Assembly (NCBI GenBank): GCA_003513845.1
Contig: DOTB01000019.1
Coordinates: forward strand, 42,134 to 106,133
Source: Candidatus Atribacteria bacterium
GTDB taxonomy: Bacteria; Atribacterota; Phoenicimicrobiia; Phoenicimicrobiales; Phoenicimicrobiaceae
Direction of reading: 5' to 3'
Length of the DNA: 64,000 nt
Numbering within the stretch: the stretch's first letter is position 1; each line of letters begins with the position of its first letter. This document shows, piece after piece, positions 21,722 through 28,892 of this stretch. A model generated the notes under the pieces. That model was not told the origin of the DNA, did no database searches, and worked only from the letters and a program-made list of their open reading frames with translations. Both the position numbers and the translations under genes were made by a program.

Positions 21722-21856
21722 TTATATAGCAAGCCTGATAACTTCTTCATCGATTATCGCTGGCGATTTTTCTGCAACATATATTACATCATATTTTTGA
21801 TCTCTTAGCCAGTCTACAATCGGTTTTTCTACATTCTCATCAATAAGAAATTCCAT
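21722..21856 (-). pseudogene. DUF5615 PIN-like toxin, N-terminal fragment
   Basis: Starting at ATG 21856: MEFLIDENVEKPIVDWLRDQ, then YDVIYVAEKSPAIIDEEVI, stop after 44 codons. This matches the first third of the DUF5615 (Mut7-C-like/PIN-like) toxins, including the acidic IDEN at residues 5-8; normal length is about 110-120. The frame ends where the palindromic GCTTGCTATATAAGGC element begins. It follows the DUF433 gene by 45 bp, the usual partner order. Confidence 0.75.
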
Positions 21857-21901
21857 AATTTACTTTACCGATCTTAGTAGATGAACTTCTTCTCCATGAA
21901 C

Positions 21902-22105
21902 TTATTCTGCAGCATACTCTAAGGTAGCCTGAATATCTTTACGAGTAAGGCGGGGATATTCCTGGAGAATTTTGTCTATAGAAATATTTTGAGAAAGTTT
22001 CCGCAATATTATTTCTACTGGAATTCTTGTTCCTTTAATAACCGGTTTGCCCAACATTATCTTGGGATTTATCTCTATTCTTTTTAATAAATTATCTTGA
22101 AACAT
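21902..22105 (-). CDS. DUF433 antitoxin-like protein
   Basis: 67 residues: RIEINPKIMLGKPVIKGTRI, then PVEIILRKLSQNISIDKILQ, EYPRLTRKDIQATLEYA, a full-length DUF433 domain (winged-helix-like, VapB-type antitoxin). GGGAGG precedes ATG 22105. DUF433 genes are typically followed by a DUF5615 toxin; here the toxin is truncated, so this is probably an orphan antitoxin. Confidence 0.88.
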   Translation of the reverse strand: MFQDNLLKRIEINPKIMLGKPVIKGTRIPVEIILRKLSQNISIDKILQEYPRLTRKDIQATLEYAAE

Positions 22106-22174
22106 AATGTTTGCCTCCCATTGCTTTACTTTACGAAGATAGATATACTAATCATTTATCATTTCAGGTAATCT

Positions 22175-22428
22175 TTATTTATAAATATTTTCTCTGAAGT
22201 TAACTTTTTTTACAAAAATGATTTTTCTTTTAAAATCAAATTTTAATATTATTCTTATACTGCCTATTCTTAAACGATAATGCCTTCTAATTTGCCAGCT
22301 AACTTCTTAAGATCAATTCTTCCCTCGCCCCTTATAAACATTCTTATTGCTGCTTCAAATTTATCTGTAAGTTTATTTTTTGATATAAATTTCCATGCAT
22401 CTTTTTTATACTTTATTTCCCAGTTCAT
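22175..22428 (-). pseudogene. RelE/ParE-like toxin with a one-base frameshift
   Basis: From ATG 22428: MNWEIKYKKDAWKFISKNK, then LKKLAGKLEG, after which the frame breaks; one base further the sequence continues YRLRIGSIRIILKFDFKRK and IIFVKKVNFRENIYK, stop. KLAG.LEG.YRLRIGSIRII is the core of RelE-family mRNA interferases. Total 84 codons if repaired, the normal RelE length. Start overlaps the upstream antitoxin by four bases (ATGA). Confidence 0.8.
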
Positions 22429-22634
22429 AACTTCAATTTCCTCGAAACAGCAATGTCCTCTTCATCGTTCTTAACCAAATCCTTTTCATATAAATTTTCA
22501 ATTTCTTTCTGTTCTTTCTTTGATACATATGGTAAAAATTCTAATTTCATTCTCATCAAAAATTCTTCTAAAGCACTCTTTATTTCATTTTTCACTATAT
22601 TTCTAATTTTTTCTTCAGAAATTGCATTTGTCAT
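22425..22634 (-). CDS. Antitoxin partner of the RelE-like toxin
   Basis: 69 residues, charged and helical: IRNIVKNEIKSALEEFLMRM, then KLEFLPYVSKKEQKEIENLY. No DNA-binding motif is evident by eye. The role is inferred from position: same strand, AAAGGAGG ribosome site, and a four-base overlap with the RelE-like reading frame. Small acidic/helical antitoxins of this type precede RelE in many genomes. Confidence 0.7.
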   Translation of the reverse strand: MTNAISEEKIRNIVKNEIKSALEEFLMRMKLEFLPYVSKKEQKEIENLYEKDLVKNDEEDIAVSRKLKL

Positions 22635-22641
22635 AATTTAA

Positions 22642-22954
22642 TTTACCTCCTTTATAAATTTTATCCATAAATATGGTGAACGACTCTGTATCATTTTGTA
22701 TTTAATATTCCATATTACACTTTACAAAAATAGAATATTATTCCTTTTTTGTTATTTTATCAGTTTTTTATTTAATTTGCCAACAAGATTGCCAAGGGAG
22801 TTTGCGCCCGTGAAACCGGGTGAAAAAATTTATTTTAGAGCATTATGCGGGTCGGATGAATCCGACCCCTACCTTGCCCTATGACAGAATGTTCATAATG
22901 TGAACTTGTATAAAATATAACATAGAAAGAATGATGTGTCAAACTACCAATCTG
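22642..22954. repeat. Intergenic with dispersed repeat copy 2 (22842-22952)
   Basis: No gene. 22842-22952 repeats 19144-19254: palindrome GGGTCGGATGAATCCGACCC (22849-22868), GTTCA-TAATG-TGAAC (22891-22905), AT-rich tail and a single CCAATCTG octamer. It lies immediately 3' of the winged-helix regulator gene. Confidence 0.75.
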
Positions 22955-23602
22955 TTATTGAATATTATTTTTTAAGACATCTTCGAGATTGATTATTTTA
23001 ATTTTTTGGCATATACTTTCATATTTTTTTATTTCAGCATTCAGGATTTTATTTTCTTCATAACTGACGGTGGAAAGTATGATTAAGTTTTCGGGATTTG
23101 GTATTTCCGATATTTTTTGAGAAAAGTCAGATAGAGTCAGGACTTCATGGCCCAGGAATTTCTTTTTAGGGGGTGTGGTGGTGGTAGCAGTGGAGCCAGC
23201 GGTGATAATAGAGTGTAGTCTTAAAGGACTATCCAGGAGGGATAGATAGGTTATCTCGGATAGTTGATTAGTCCCATAGATTGTTGCCCTTCTCGTTCCC
23301 TGATTGTAGAGGTCAATAAGATGGGAGGTGATTAGTTCTTTGGTGTATTGGTAGTAGTGCTGGGTCTCCCGAAAACGGTCATAGACCAAGTTGGTTACCC
23401 GAGCCATACCTTTAGGGGTGATGAGATAGAGAATTTTACGGCCAGTGAGTTTTTGGGCTTTTACCCAACCACGATGAATGAGGTTTTGTAAGATAGCATT
23501 GGTAAGGCCCAGGGAGATGTTTAGACGATGGGATAGAGAACGCTGGGATAGAGACGGATTATCCTTTATTTCTAATAATGTTTTTAGTTCGTGTTGAGAC
23601 AT
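22955..23602 (-). CDS. Winged-helix regulator, MarR/EPS-associated type
   Basis: 215 residues. The N-terminal 75 residues form a winged helix (LSQRSLSHRLNISLGLTNAI, LIHRGWVKAQKLTGRKILYL, ITPKGMARV), close to the MarR_EPS group found beside exopolysaccharide clusters. Residues 75-105 are helical. The C-terminal half (TIYGTNQLSEITYLSLL, HEVLTLSDF, NLIILSTVSYEE) looks like a Rossmann-type sensor domain. A Thr/Lys linker (TATTTTPPKKKF) splits it. Likely a DNA-binding regulator, possibly of the polysaccharide operon 4 kb away; this target is inference. Confidence 0.75.
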   Translation of the reverse strand: MSQHELKTLLEIKDNPSLSQRSLSHRLNISLGLTNAILQNLIHRGWVKAQKLTGRKILYLITPKGMARVTNLVYDRFRETQHYYQYTKELITSHLIDLYNQGTRRATIYGTNQLSEITYLSLLDSPLRLHSIITAGSTATTTTPPKKKFLGHEVLTLSDFSQKISEIPNPENLIILSTVSYEENKILNAEIKKYESICQKIKIINLEDVLKNNIQ

Positions 23603-23616
23603 GAGAAAAACCTCAT

Positions 23617-23652
23617 AGTTTTCAGTTTTCAGTTTACAGTTTTCAGTTTTTA
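23617..23652. repeat. Heptamer array CAGTTTT
   Basis: Five units of CAGTTTN between two genes, the same family as 24011-24042. Confidence 0.7.
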
Positions 23653-23996
23653 AGAGATTTAATTAAATTATTTAATCTACGGATAATATATTTAACTTTT
23701 TCAACTAGAATAGTATATTCTTCGTTGGTTATATAGTTCAAATCTTTAGCAAGTAATAATTGATATTCAACTTCGAAGGCGGAGCCTTTAGCTATGCCTA
23801 AGAATCTAATTAGATTTCCATTATCAAGCTGTCCGCAGCCTTCAACGATGTTAGTAGGAATAGATGATGCTGATCTTCTGATTTGGGAAGTCAGTCCATA
23901 TTGTTCGTTATTGGGAAATTTCTGAGTAATATTATAGATATCAATAGTAAATTTATGGGCATCTTCCCATACTTTTAATTTTTTGTAGTCGGACAT
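23643..23996 (-). CDS. Four-helix-bundle (S23/IVP) protein
   Basis: 117 residues: DYKKLKVWEDAHKFTIDIYN, then YGLTSQIRRSASSIPTNIVE and KGSAFEVEYQLLLAKDLNYI. This is the TIGR02436 four-helix-bundle family, originally described from intervening sequences in 23S rRNA genes; related to the Avd accessory protein of diversity-generating retroelements. No 23S gene or reverse transcriptase is in the window. It is only distantly related to the copy at 42.7 kb. CAGTTTT arrays flank it on both sides. Confidence 0.88.
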   Translation of the reverse strand: MSDYKKLKVWEDAHKFTIDIYNITQKFPNNEQYGLTSQIRRSASSIPTNIVEGCGQLDNGNLIRFLGIAKGSAFEVEYQLLLAKDLNYITNEEYTILVEKVKYIIRRLNNLIKSLKN

Positions 23997-24010
23997 ATAG
24001 AACTCTCTTC

Positions 24011-24130
24011 GGTCGTTCAGTTTTCAGTTTTCAGTTTACAGTTGTCAGATAATAAAAGTTGCAAGTTTCAAGTTGCGAGATGCAAGTTGAAATACAGGTT
24101 ACAAGTTGCAAGTTGCGAGTTGCAAGTTAA
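24011..24130. repeat. Heptamer arrays CAGTTTT and GTTGCAA
   Basis: 24011-24042 holds CAGTTTT-type heptamers; 24056-24130 holds about nine GTTGCAA-type heptamers (GTTGCAA, GTTTCAA, GTTGCGA). Two different repeat families lie back to back, followed by a fragment of the TCGTTTCACTCCCTCGCAGT dispersed element (24143-24165). Confidence 0.75.
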
Positions 24131-24186
24131 AATTGTTTCGATCGTTTCACTCCCTCGCAGTAACAGAAAAGATAAATATAATATTG

Positions 24187-24540
24187 TCAATATTGTTCAG
24201 ATTTTAAAACTTTTAGAATATGTTTTTTAAAAGGTAATAGATTTTTCTTTATAGTATCCCATATTGCTTCTAAATCTATACCAAAATAATCATGAATCAA
24301 AACATTCCTAAAACCTGTAGCTTCTTTCCATTCAACTTCTGGATATTTTTCTTTTATTTCTTCAGGAACATTTTTAGTTGCTTCACCAATTACTTCAAAA
24401 TTTCTGATAACAGCATCTACGGCCATACCATTATCAGCAAACTCTGCAAAAGATAAATTTTTAGTATATTTTTCTATCTTTTCGAGGGCATTCAAAATAT
24501 CTTCTAAAAAAAGAATATAGTCTCTTTTCTCCTTAGACAT
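24187..24540 (-). CDS. hepT: HepT-like ribonuclease toxin (DUF86/HEPN)
   Basis: 117 residues. VIRNFEVIGEATKNVPEEIK (about 46-65) and TGFRNVLIHDYFGIDLEAIW (about 75-94) with the catalytic Rx4HxY motif (RNVLIHDY). Known HepT proteins are HEPN RNases neutralised by AMPylation of the motif tyrosine by MntA. It starts within the end of the upstream mntA gene (8-bp overlap). Confidence 0.92.
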   Translation of the reverse strand: MSKEKRDYILFLEDILNALEKIEKYTKNLSFAEFADNGMAVDAVIRNFEVIGEATKNVPEEIKEKYPEVEWKEATGFRNVLIHDYFGIDLEAIWDTIKKNLLPFKKHILKVLKSEQY

Positions 24541-24832
24541 ATTCTACCTCTCTAAAGATCCTTTCTTTTAATCTCGCTTTTACTGCTTCTTTAATCACTA
24601 AATCCACTTCTCGACCCAGGAGCTCTTCAAGATAATATTTCAATCTCATATAATTAAAAAAGTCTTTGTATCCTTTTTCAAAGGTAATCAGGATATCAAT
24701 ATCACTATCATTGTCGATTTTTTCTTCTCCTTTAACAAAAGAACCAAATATCCCTAATTCCCTAATATGAAAAGTCTTTCTAAGGTAGTTATTATTTTTC
24801 TCTAAGATTTTCTTTATTTCAACGATATTCAT
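24533..24832 (-). CDS. mntA: MntA-like minimal nucleotidyltransferase antitoxin
   Basis: About 99 residues. ELGIFGSFVKGEEKIDNDSD followed by IDILITFE gives the GS-x10-DxD signature of MNT AMPylating antitoxins. ATG 24832 is chosen for the AGAGGTGA ribosome site; a GTG at 24841 is the other option. Operon partner of hepT. The GTTCA-N5-TGAAC inverted repeat lies 48 bp upstream, a candidate operator. Confidence 0.9.
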   Translation of the reverse strand: MNIVEIKKILEKNNNYLRKTFHIRELGIFGSFVKGEEKIDNDSDIDILITFEKGYKDFFNYMRLKYYLEELLGREVDLVIKEAVKARLKERIFREVEYV

Positions 24833-24879
24833 ATTGCTCACCTCTTATTCTCCTTGTGTTAAGAAAATGAAATTATTAT

Positions 24880-24894
24880 GTTCAGGATGTGAAC
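24880..24894. promoter_or_regulatory. GTTCA-N5-TGAAC inverted repeat, candidate operator
   Basis: GTTCAGGATGTGAAC, the same arms as the sites at 19193-19207 and 22891-22905 but outside a full copy of the 110-bp repeat. Located 48 bp upstream of the mntA start, followed by an A-rich stretch. An operator role is inferred from position and symmetry only. Confidence 0.4.
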
Positions 24895-25076
24895 TTAAAA
24901 AAAATTATACTGTAAAAGATTTATAATGTCAAATAATTCAAATTGTGAGTTTCAAGTTGTGAGATGAGATTGCTTCTGTTGCTTTCGCAAGGACAGGCAC
25001 ACTTCACTCCCGTAATGACCAAGAGGTATCGTGTCTCTACATTACTCGAAATTAGTATAATTGCTAATTAAAAAAA

Positions 25077-25105
25077 TTGATAATCCCAATTAAATATCCT
25101 ATAAT
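25077..25105 (+). promoter_or_regulatory. Sigma-70-type promoter of hicAB
   Basis: TTGATA (25077-25082), 17-bp spacer, TATAAT (25100-25105), then 58 bp to the GTG start of hicA. Both hexamers are near consensus with ideal spacing. Confidence 0.75.
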
Positions 25106-25163
25106 ATTTTAAGGAAATATGGCAGTAAAAACTGTAATAATCATTAATATATTGGAGTAAATT

Positions 25164-25349
25164 GTGAAATTTAGCGAATTAGTAAGAATTTTAGAAAAAA
25201 ATGGATTTTCCATTATTAAAGAAAAAGGTTCTATTCGTTATTATAGTAAGCCTAATTTTAATAAATTGATTAGAATAGACTATCATGGTTCAAAAGAAGT
25301 GCCTACTGGTACAGGCAATTTTATTTTAAAAAGTGCTGGTCTAAAATAA
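25164..25349 (+). CDS. hicA: HicA-like toxin, active-site His not conserved
   Basis: 61 residues from GTG 25164 (GGAG eight bases upstream). KFSELVRILEKNGFSIIKEK, GSIRYYSKPN and RIDYHGSKEVPTGTGNFILK match the HicA double-stranded-RNA-binding-like fold. In characterised HicA toxins the strand after KxG carries GSH with the catalytic His; here it is GSI. The protein may be a variant group or inactive. Followed after 16 bp by hicB. Confidence 0.85.
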   Translation: MKFSELVRILEKNGFSIIKEKGSIRYYSKPNFNKLIRIDYHGSKEVPTGTGNFILKSAGLK

Positions 25350-25365
25350 AGGAGGAATTTGTAAT

Positions 25366-25614
25366 ATGATTAATTTGAAGTATTCTCTGATAATAGAGGC
25401 TACTAAAGATCCTACCTTTTTTACTTTCTATTCTCCTGATTTAGAAGGATTTACCGGAGTAGGACATTCGATAGAAGATTGCCTCTATCAAGCCAGATGG
25501 GGGATAGAAGAACATATAAAATTACTAAAAGAAAGAGGATTGCCAATCCCAAAAGAGAATAAAAATCCAGAAATAATTATTCGGAATGAAAGAAAATTAA
25601 AGACGGCGGTATAG
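25366..25614 (+). CDS. hicB: HicB-like antitoxin
   Basis: 82 residues: TFFTFYSPDLEGFTGVGHSI and EDCLYQARWGIEEHIKLLKE, the degraded RNase H-like fold of HicB. The C-terminal tail (GLPIPKENKNPEIIIRNE) is short, without an obvious HTH. Good ribosome site (AAAGGAGGAA). Its 3' end overlaps by 18 bp, tail to tail, the end of the convergent gene at 25597. Confidence 0.9.
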   Translation: MINLKYSLIIEATKDPTFFTFYSPDLEGFTGVGHSIEDCLYQARWGIEEHIKLLKERGLPIPKENKNPEIIIRNERKLKTAV

Positions 25615-26517
25615 ATAAGGGATCAATATTTCCTTTTGAGCCTTAATAATCCCTAACCATTTTAAATAAGTTAGTAAGACTATCTCTATCATTATCATTA
25701 AATGACCCATCACTTCCACAGGGGATTCGGTTTTATCTATTTCAGGGCCATAGAGTTGGTCGACGATTTCCTCTACTTCTATCTTTTCATTTACTCTATA
25801 TTTATGAAAGAGATAGAGGATATCGGTAAACATTTTTTGAAAATCCTCAGCATATATTGCTTCAAAATCTCTTCGCTGCAGCCTTTTCCACTCTAAATTT
25901 TCAATCCAGGTCAATAGTAGGTCAAAGACCTTTTCTCCATAAGATTTCCGGGTAAATTTTTGAAAATGAGGGACATTTACCTGAATGTATCCTTTTTTAT
26001 CTATATAGATAAATTTTGCCGCGCGGGATAGTAAATCTATGAAGTAGATATACCTTTTGGCAGATTCTTCCCCTCTACTTTCTTCCTTACCAAAACCAAA
26101 TAAGTTAAAGCTATCTTTATCTGAACTAATAAAATTTTCTTCTATCAATTTTAGATGTTTAAAAGGAATCCATTTATTCTTTAGACTTACTTTTACCTGA
26201 TTTTCTCTAAAATAATTAACCAATGTCTCTAAGTCTTTGACTAAGGGGACATCTTTTATTTTTATGCCCTTTAAGTCAATCTGCTCTTCTAATCCTTGAG
26301 AATCAACTTCTTGAGGAGATTTACCCTGGAATTCATCACGAGGAGAAAGATTCCAAAAATCCATAAAGAGTTGCTGAAATGTGTTTAATTCTTCTGGTGA
26401 AGAAAAAATCATTCTTTCGGCTAATTCCTTAATAAGGGGAAGAGGATTAGTGACCCGATTGATTTTTTTTCTGAGATTTTTAATGGAAGGTGCCTTTAAG
26501 GGGAATTTCCAGGTCAA
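25597..26517 (-). CDS. Unrecognised 306-aa protein, probably 5'-truncated
   Basis: No family assigned with confidence. Residues 40-75 (FQQLFMDFWNLSPRDEFQGK, SPQEV) resemble a short motif that follows accessory domains in SEC-C/DUF-type proteins. The rest is helical (KLIEENFISSDKDSF, LLSRAAKFIYIDKKGYIQ, VEEIVDQLYG) and soluble. The frame begins at a TTG inside a remnant of an AAA ATPase gene (TWKFPLKAP is the alternative-frame reading of that remnant), so the true 5' end is probably lost and the present start may not be used. It ends tail-to-tail with hicB. Confidence 0.5.
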   Translation of the reverse strand: MTWKFPLKAPSIKNLRKKINRVTNPLPLIKELAERMIFSSPEELNTFQQLFMDFWNLSPRDEFQGKSPQEVDSQGLEEQIDLKGIKIKDVPLVKDLETLVNYFRENQVKVSLKNKWIPFKHLKLIEENFISSDKDSFNLFGFGKEESRGEESAKRYIYFIDLLSRAAKFIYIDKKGYIQVNVPHFQKFTRKSYGEKVFDLLLTWIENLEWKRLQRRDFEAIYAEDFQKMFTDILYLFHKYRVNEKIEVEEIVDQLYGPEIDKTESPVEVMGHLMIMIEIVLLTYLKWLGIIKAQKEILIPYLYRRL

Positions 26518-26565
26518 TTTGATCCAGTAGTTCTCTTTCCACTAAAGGAGGTAAAGTATTTTTTT
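26495..26565 (-). pseudogene. N-terminal fragment of an AAA_14 ATPase gene
   Basis: The minus strand reads NTLPPLVERELLDQIDLEIP, then LKG, closely matching NSLPPLIERDLLNQINLEIP near the N-terminus of the ATPase at 19526-20830. It has no start and stops shortly after LKGTFH. It is fused to the 5' end of the 306-aa frame. Confidence 0.75.
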
Positions 26566-26574
26566 TTTACTCCA

Positions 26575-26690
26575 CTTCGGTTTTATACAAAAATTGAAAT
26601 TGCTTCGGTCGCAGAAGCTCCCTCGCAATGATAGAAAGATAAATTCTTGCATACAAGAGAATGATAGAGGGAGAATACGAACTAATTAAA
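26575..26690. repeat. ATTGCTTCGGTCGCAGAAGC dispersed element
   Basis: 26592-26630 is a copy of the element ATTGCTTCGG…AGCTCCCTCGCAATGA that recurs at 19068, 34830 and, degenerately, at 24143, 24967 and 58660. No gene in this short gap. Confidence 0.6.
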
Positions 26691-27008
26691 TTACTCTAAA
26701 TTAAGCTCAATTTGAAGAGCTCTGTTAATATTAGCCATAATATCAGGCGAAAGTTCAGTGATTTTTTCACCGAGTTCTTCTTTTCCAATAGTAAATATAG
26801 AATCTGCTTGAAATTTTGTAGGTGTAGAAAATCCTTCTGTGACCAGGACTTCTACGGGGTAAACTATTTCTGTTTTTTGGGTAGTGCCTGGAATAACTAC
26901 AACATCACTACTGTAACGGTTCCCCTGATCATTTGAGACAACAAGTAGGGGACGAATTTTCTTTTTGCCTGGGCCCCAGAAAACTTCACCACGACGAGGA
27001 AAACTCAT
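26691..27008 (-). CDS. mazF: MazF/PemK-family mRNA interferase toxin
   Basis: 105 residues. RRGEVFWGPGKKKIRPLLVV, SNDQGNRYSSDVVVIPGTTQ and EGFSTPTKFQADSIFTIGKE carry the conserved RPxLVVS, VIP.T and D.I.T blocks of PemK/MazF endoribonucleases. It overlaps its antitoxin gene by four bases. Confidence 0.93.
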   Translation of the reverse strand: MSFPRRGEVFWGPGKKKIRPLLVVSNDQGNRYSSDVVVIPGTTQKTEIVYPVEVLVTEGFSTPTKFQADSIFTIGKEELGEKITELSPDIMANINRALQIELNLE

Positions 27009-27226
27009 AACTGTTCTTCCTCTTCCTGTTTTCTTATAACTTTTGCCTGCGCTTTACGAAGTTCAGGATAAGACTCAGATTTCTGAAGATAATATTTTTT
27101 CAGTTGTTCGTATCTTAATTTATTCAAAGAGATATGAATAACTTTAGAGATGGAACCATGCTTATCTTTTAATTCTTGTAGAAACCTATCATCAGAATCT
27201 GATAAATATATAGTATGTCTTGGCAT
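27005..27226 (-). CDS. Ribbon-helix-helix-like antitoxin of MazF
   Basis: 73 residues. PRHTIYLSDSDDRFLQELKD and HGSISKVIHISLNKLRYEQL fit a short strand followed by two helices (RHH fold); the tail is charged (EEEEQL). AGAGGTGC ribosome site. Antitoxin role is inferred from its overlap with mazF. Confidence 0.8.
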   Translation of the reverse strand: MPRHTIYLSDSDDRFLQELKDKHGSISKVIHISLNKLRYEQLKKYYLQKSESYPELRKAQAKVIRKQEEEEQL

Positions 27227-27352
27227 TTAAAAGCACCTCTTTGTATTACAATATTATCATACATAAAGGTGACCGTCAATATTAAACTGCCAGAATTGTC
27301 AAAGCGCCAAAGGGAAAGCGCCAAAGGGACAGTTCTATTGACAATATTATTT

Positions 27353-28393
27353 TTATCTCTCACCTTCTAAGAATTTTAACATACTCTTTTGGGCTTGTTC
27401 TAACATTTGTAGTCTTTTCACCCTTCTTAAATAAATTCCTAGCTCTGAAGTGATAGGTTTAAGTAGTTGGAAAACCTCTTCTCTTTTGACTAATATCTCT
27501 TGGGGTAGAGTTTTATAATCTTCAGCCAGTTTCAAGAATTTTTCTTGAAATTCTTCTATACATTCTGCGGGTTTTGCTATGTGGTGACTTAATATGAAAC
27601 CTGAATCATGTTCCACCCATAATATTATATAAGGGTAGAAAGGCCTTTCTTCTTTTTCTTTTACTGCATTTGGGTAATAAAAGAAATCAATCTCCCAAAT
27701 ACCCTGGCGATAAGGGATTTTTCTCTTTATCTTTTCCAGATAATCTGCATCAACAGGTTCAGCAATAATGTCCCCTTTAACCAAAGGCAATGGTTCTAAC
27801 CATATATCTCGCCAGGATAGACCTGTCTTATCCTTTTTGGGTTTGGGGACTCGAACGAAATAGTGATTTTCCCTTGGAGGAGTGAGTAGGTCTGGATCAT
27901 CTTTAAAACGGAGGGCCACATCAATTGCCTGTTGTAGGCATAAGGTTAGATATGTTGCCTCCTCACTGGTTAAAAACCAGGGATGGTAACCAGGTCGATA
28001 GCTCCTGAATGAGGGCCAGGAATGAGGCCCGCTAAATTTTAAACCAATTTTTTTTATTATTTGAAAATCTTCTTTCTGTAAAAACTTTCTATCTTCAAAG
28101 GAAGCCATAAGTAATTTTTGAAAATTGAGCATATCCTCAAGGGTCGGATAATTTCTTCTCGACTGAAGCCTTAAGTATCCATCTAAACCCTCACTACCCA
28201 GATAAACACCTAAGGCATAATGTTTACCTGCTCCTCCCATTACACAACAATAACCAATCTCCCGATTTACTGGATTTTGTACTCCAAATATATCTGTATC
28301 CCACATCCAGTTCCAACACTCTATTTCCTTAAATTCTATTGCGGCTTCATATAGGTCTTTCCATTCTTGAATAGATGGCAGCCTTTCGTTCAT
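27353..28393 (-). CDS. DUF7309/DUF6930-like protein
   Basis: 346 residues, soluble. LPSIQEWKDLYEAAIEFKEI, then NREIGYCCVMGGAGKHYALG and VYLGSEGLDGYLRLQ form the N-terminal domain; RPGYHPWFLTSEEATYLTLC and DIWLEPLPL are mid-protein; PFYPYIILWVEHDSGFILSH followed by a helical end matches the DUF6930-type C-terminal domain as I remember it. No function is known. It sits alone between two toxin-antitoxin-like pairs. Good ribosome site (AAAGGAAG). Confidence 0.6.
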   Translation of the reverse strand: MNERLPSIQEWKDLYEAAIEFKEIECWNWMWDTDIFGVQNPVNREIGYCCVMGGAGKHYALGVYLGSEGLDGYLRLQSRRNYPTLEDMLNFQKLLMASFEDRKFLQKEDFQIIKKIGLKFSGPHSWPSFRSYRPGYHPWFLTSEEATYLTLCLQQAIDVALRFKDDPDLLTPPRENHYFVRVPKPKKDKTGLSWRDIWLEPLPLVKGDIIAEPVDADYLEKIKRKIPYRQGIWEIDFFYYPNAVKEKEERPFYPYIILWVEHDSGFILSHHIAKPAECIEEFQEKFLKLAEDYKTLPQEILVKREEVFQLLKPITSELGIYLRRVKRLQMLEQAQKSMLKFLEGER

Positions 28394-28502
28394 TCTTTAT
28401 ACTTCCTTTCTATAATATTTAGAAGAACAAAAACAGGGGATAACATTCTGTTCTTTTTCGTAATGACAAAAGAGGAGACTCTTCTTCAAGATAAAATTAG
28501 AA

Positions 28503-28892
28503 TTATTTCATTTCTAATTTAGAATTTACTAAAATTTTAATTTGCCTGGCCAAATTATAATAAAATTTTACCTCTTCTATAGTCGGAATATAGAAATCAT
28601 CAGGATAGCGAATATCTACTCCAAAAATGGATAGCTCTTTTATTTCAATACCAGCAAAATCCTTATCAATATTCGCACATTGGCCTAACAAATGACCAAT
28701 ATCATGGGTTCTTTTCGGTTTTACTTTGTGGTATATTAAAAAGGCTTTTAGATATTTCTCCACTGCCTGTTGACAATGGAAACATACTGCATCTTTCACA
28801 ATTTCTTCTTCTGGTAGATTCAATTCATGTTCAACTATTTTCAAATCGCTATTTGCCTTAATAAGCCATTCTTCCGTTTCTTTATCTATCAT
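28503..28892 (-). CDS. HEPN-domain protein (putative RNase toxin)
   Basis: 129 residues. EEWLIKANSDLKIVEHELNL, DAVCFHCQQAVEKYLKAFLI and KVKPKRTHDIGHLLGQCANI are the three conserved helices of the HEPN family; an Rx5H motif (RTHDIGH) may be catalytic. It overlaps the upstream nucleotidyltransferase gene by four bases. Confidence 0.88.
   Translation of the reverse strand: MIDKETEEWLIKANSDLKIVEHELNLPEEEIVKDAVCFHCQQAVEKYLKAFLIYHKVKPKRTHDIGHLLGQCANIDKDFAGIEIKELSIFGVDIRYPDDFYIPTIEEVKFYYNLARQIKILVNSKLEMK

Larger units (their letters stand above)
24842..25163. other. Divergent intergenic region between mntA and hicA
   Basis: No gene. Contains GTTCA-GGATG-TGAAC (24880-24894), two or three GTTGCAA-like heptamers (24945-24965), a degenerate GATTGCTTC…CGCAAGGAC dispersed element (24967-25020) and the hicA promoter (25077-25105). 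Confidence 0.6.

Noticed and set aside
23643-23996. Diversity-generating retroelement because of the Avd-like four-helix bundle
   Set aside because: No reverse transcriptase or template/variable repeat pair was found in the window.
27169-27363. 64-codon minus-strand frame overlapping the RHH antitoxin start
   Set aside because: Runs through a repeat element and overlaps the better supported antitoxin gene.
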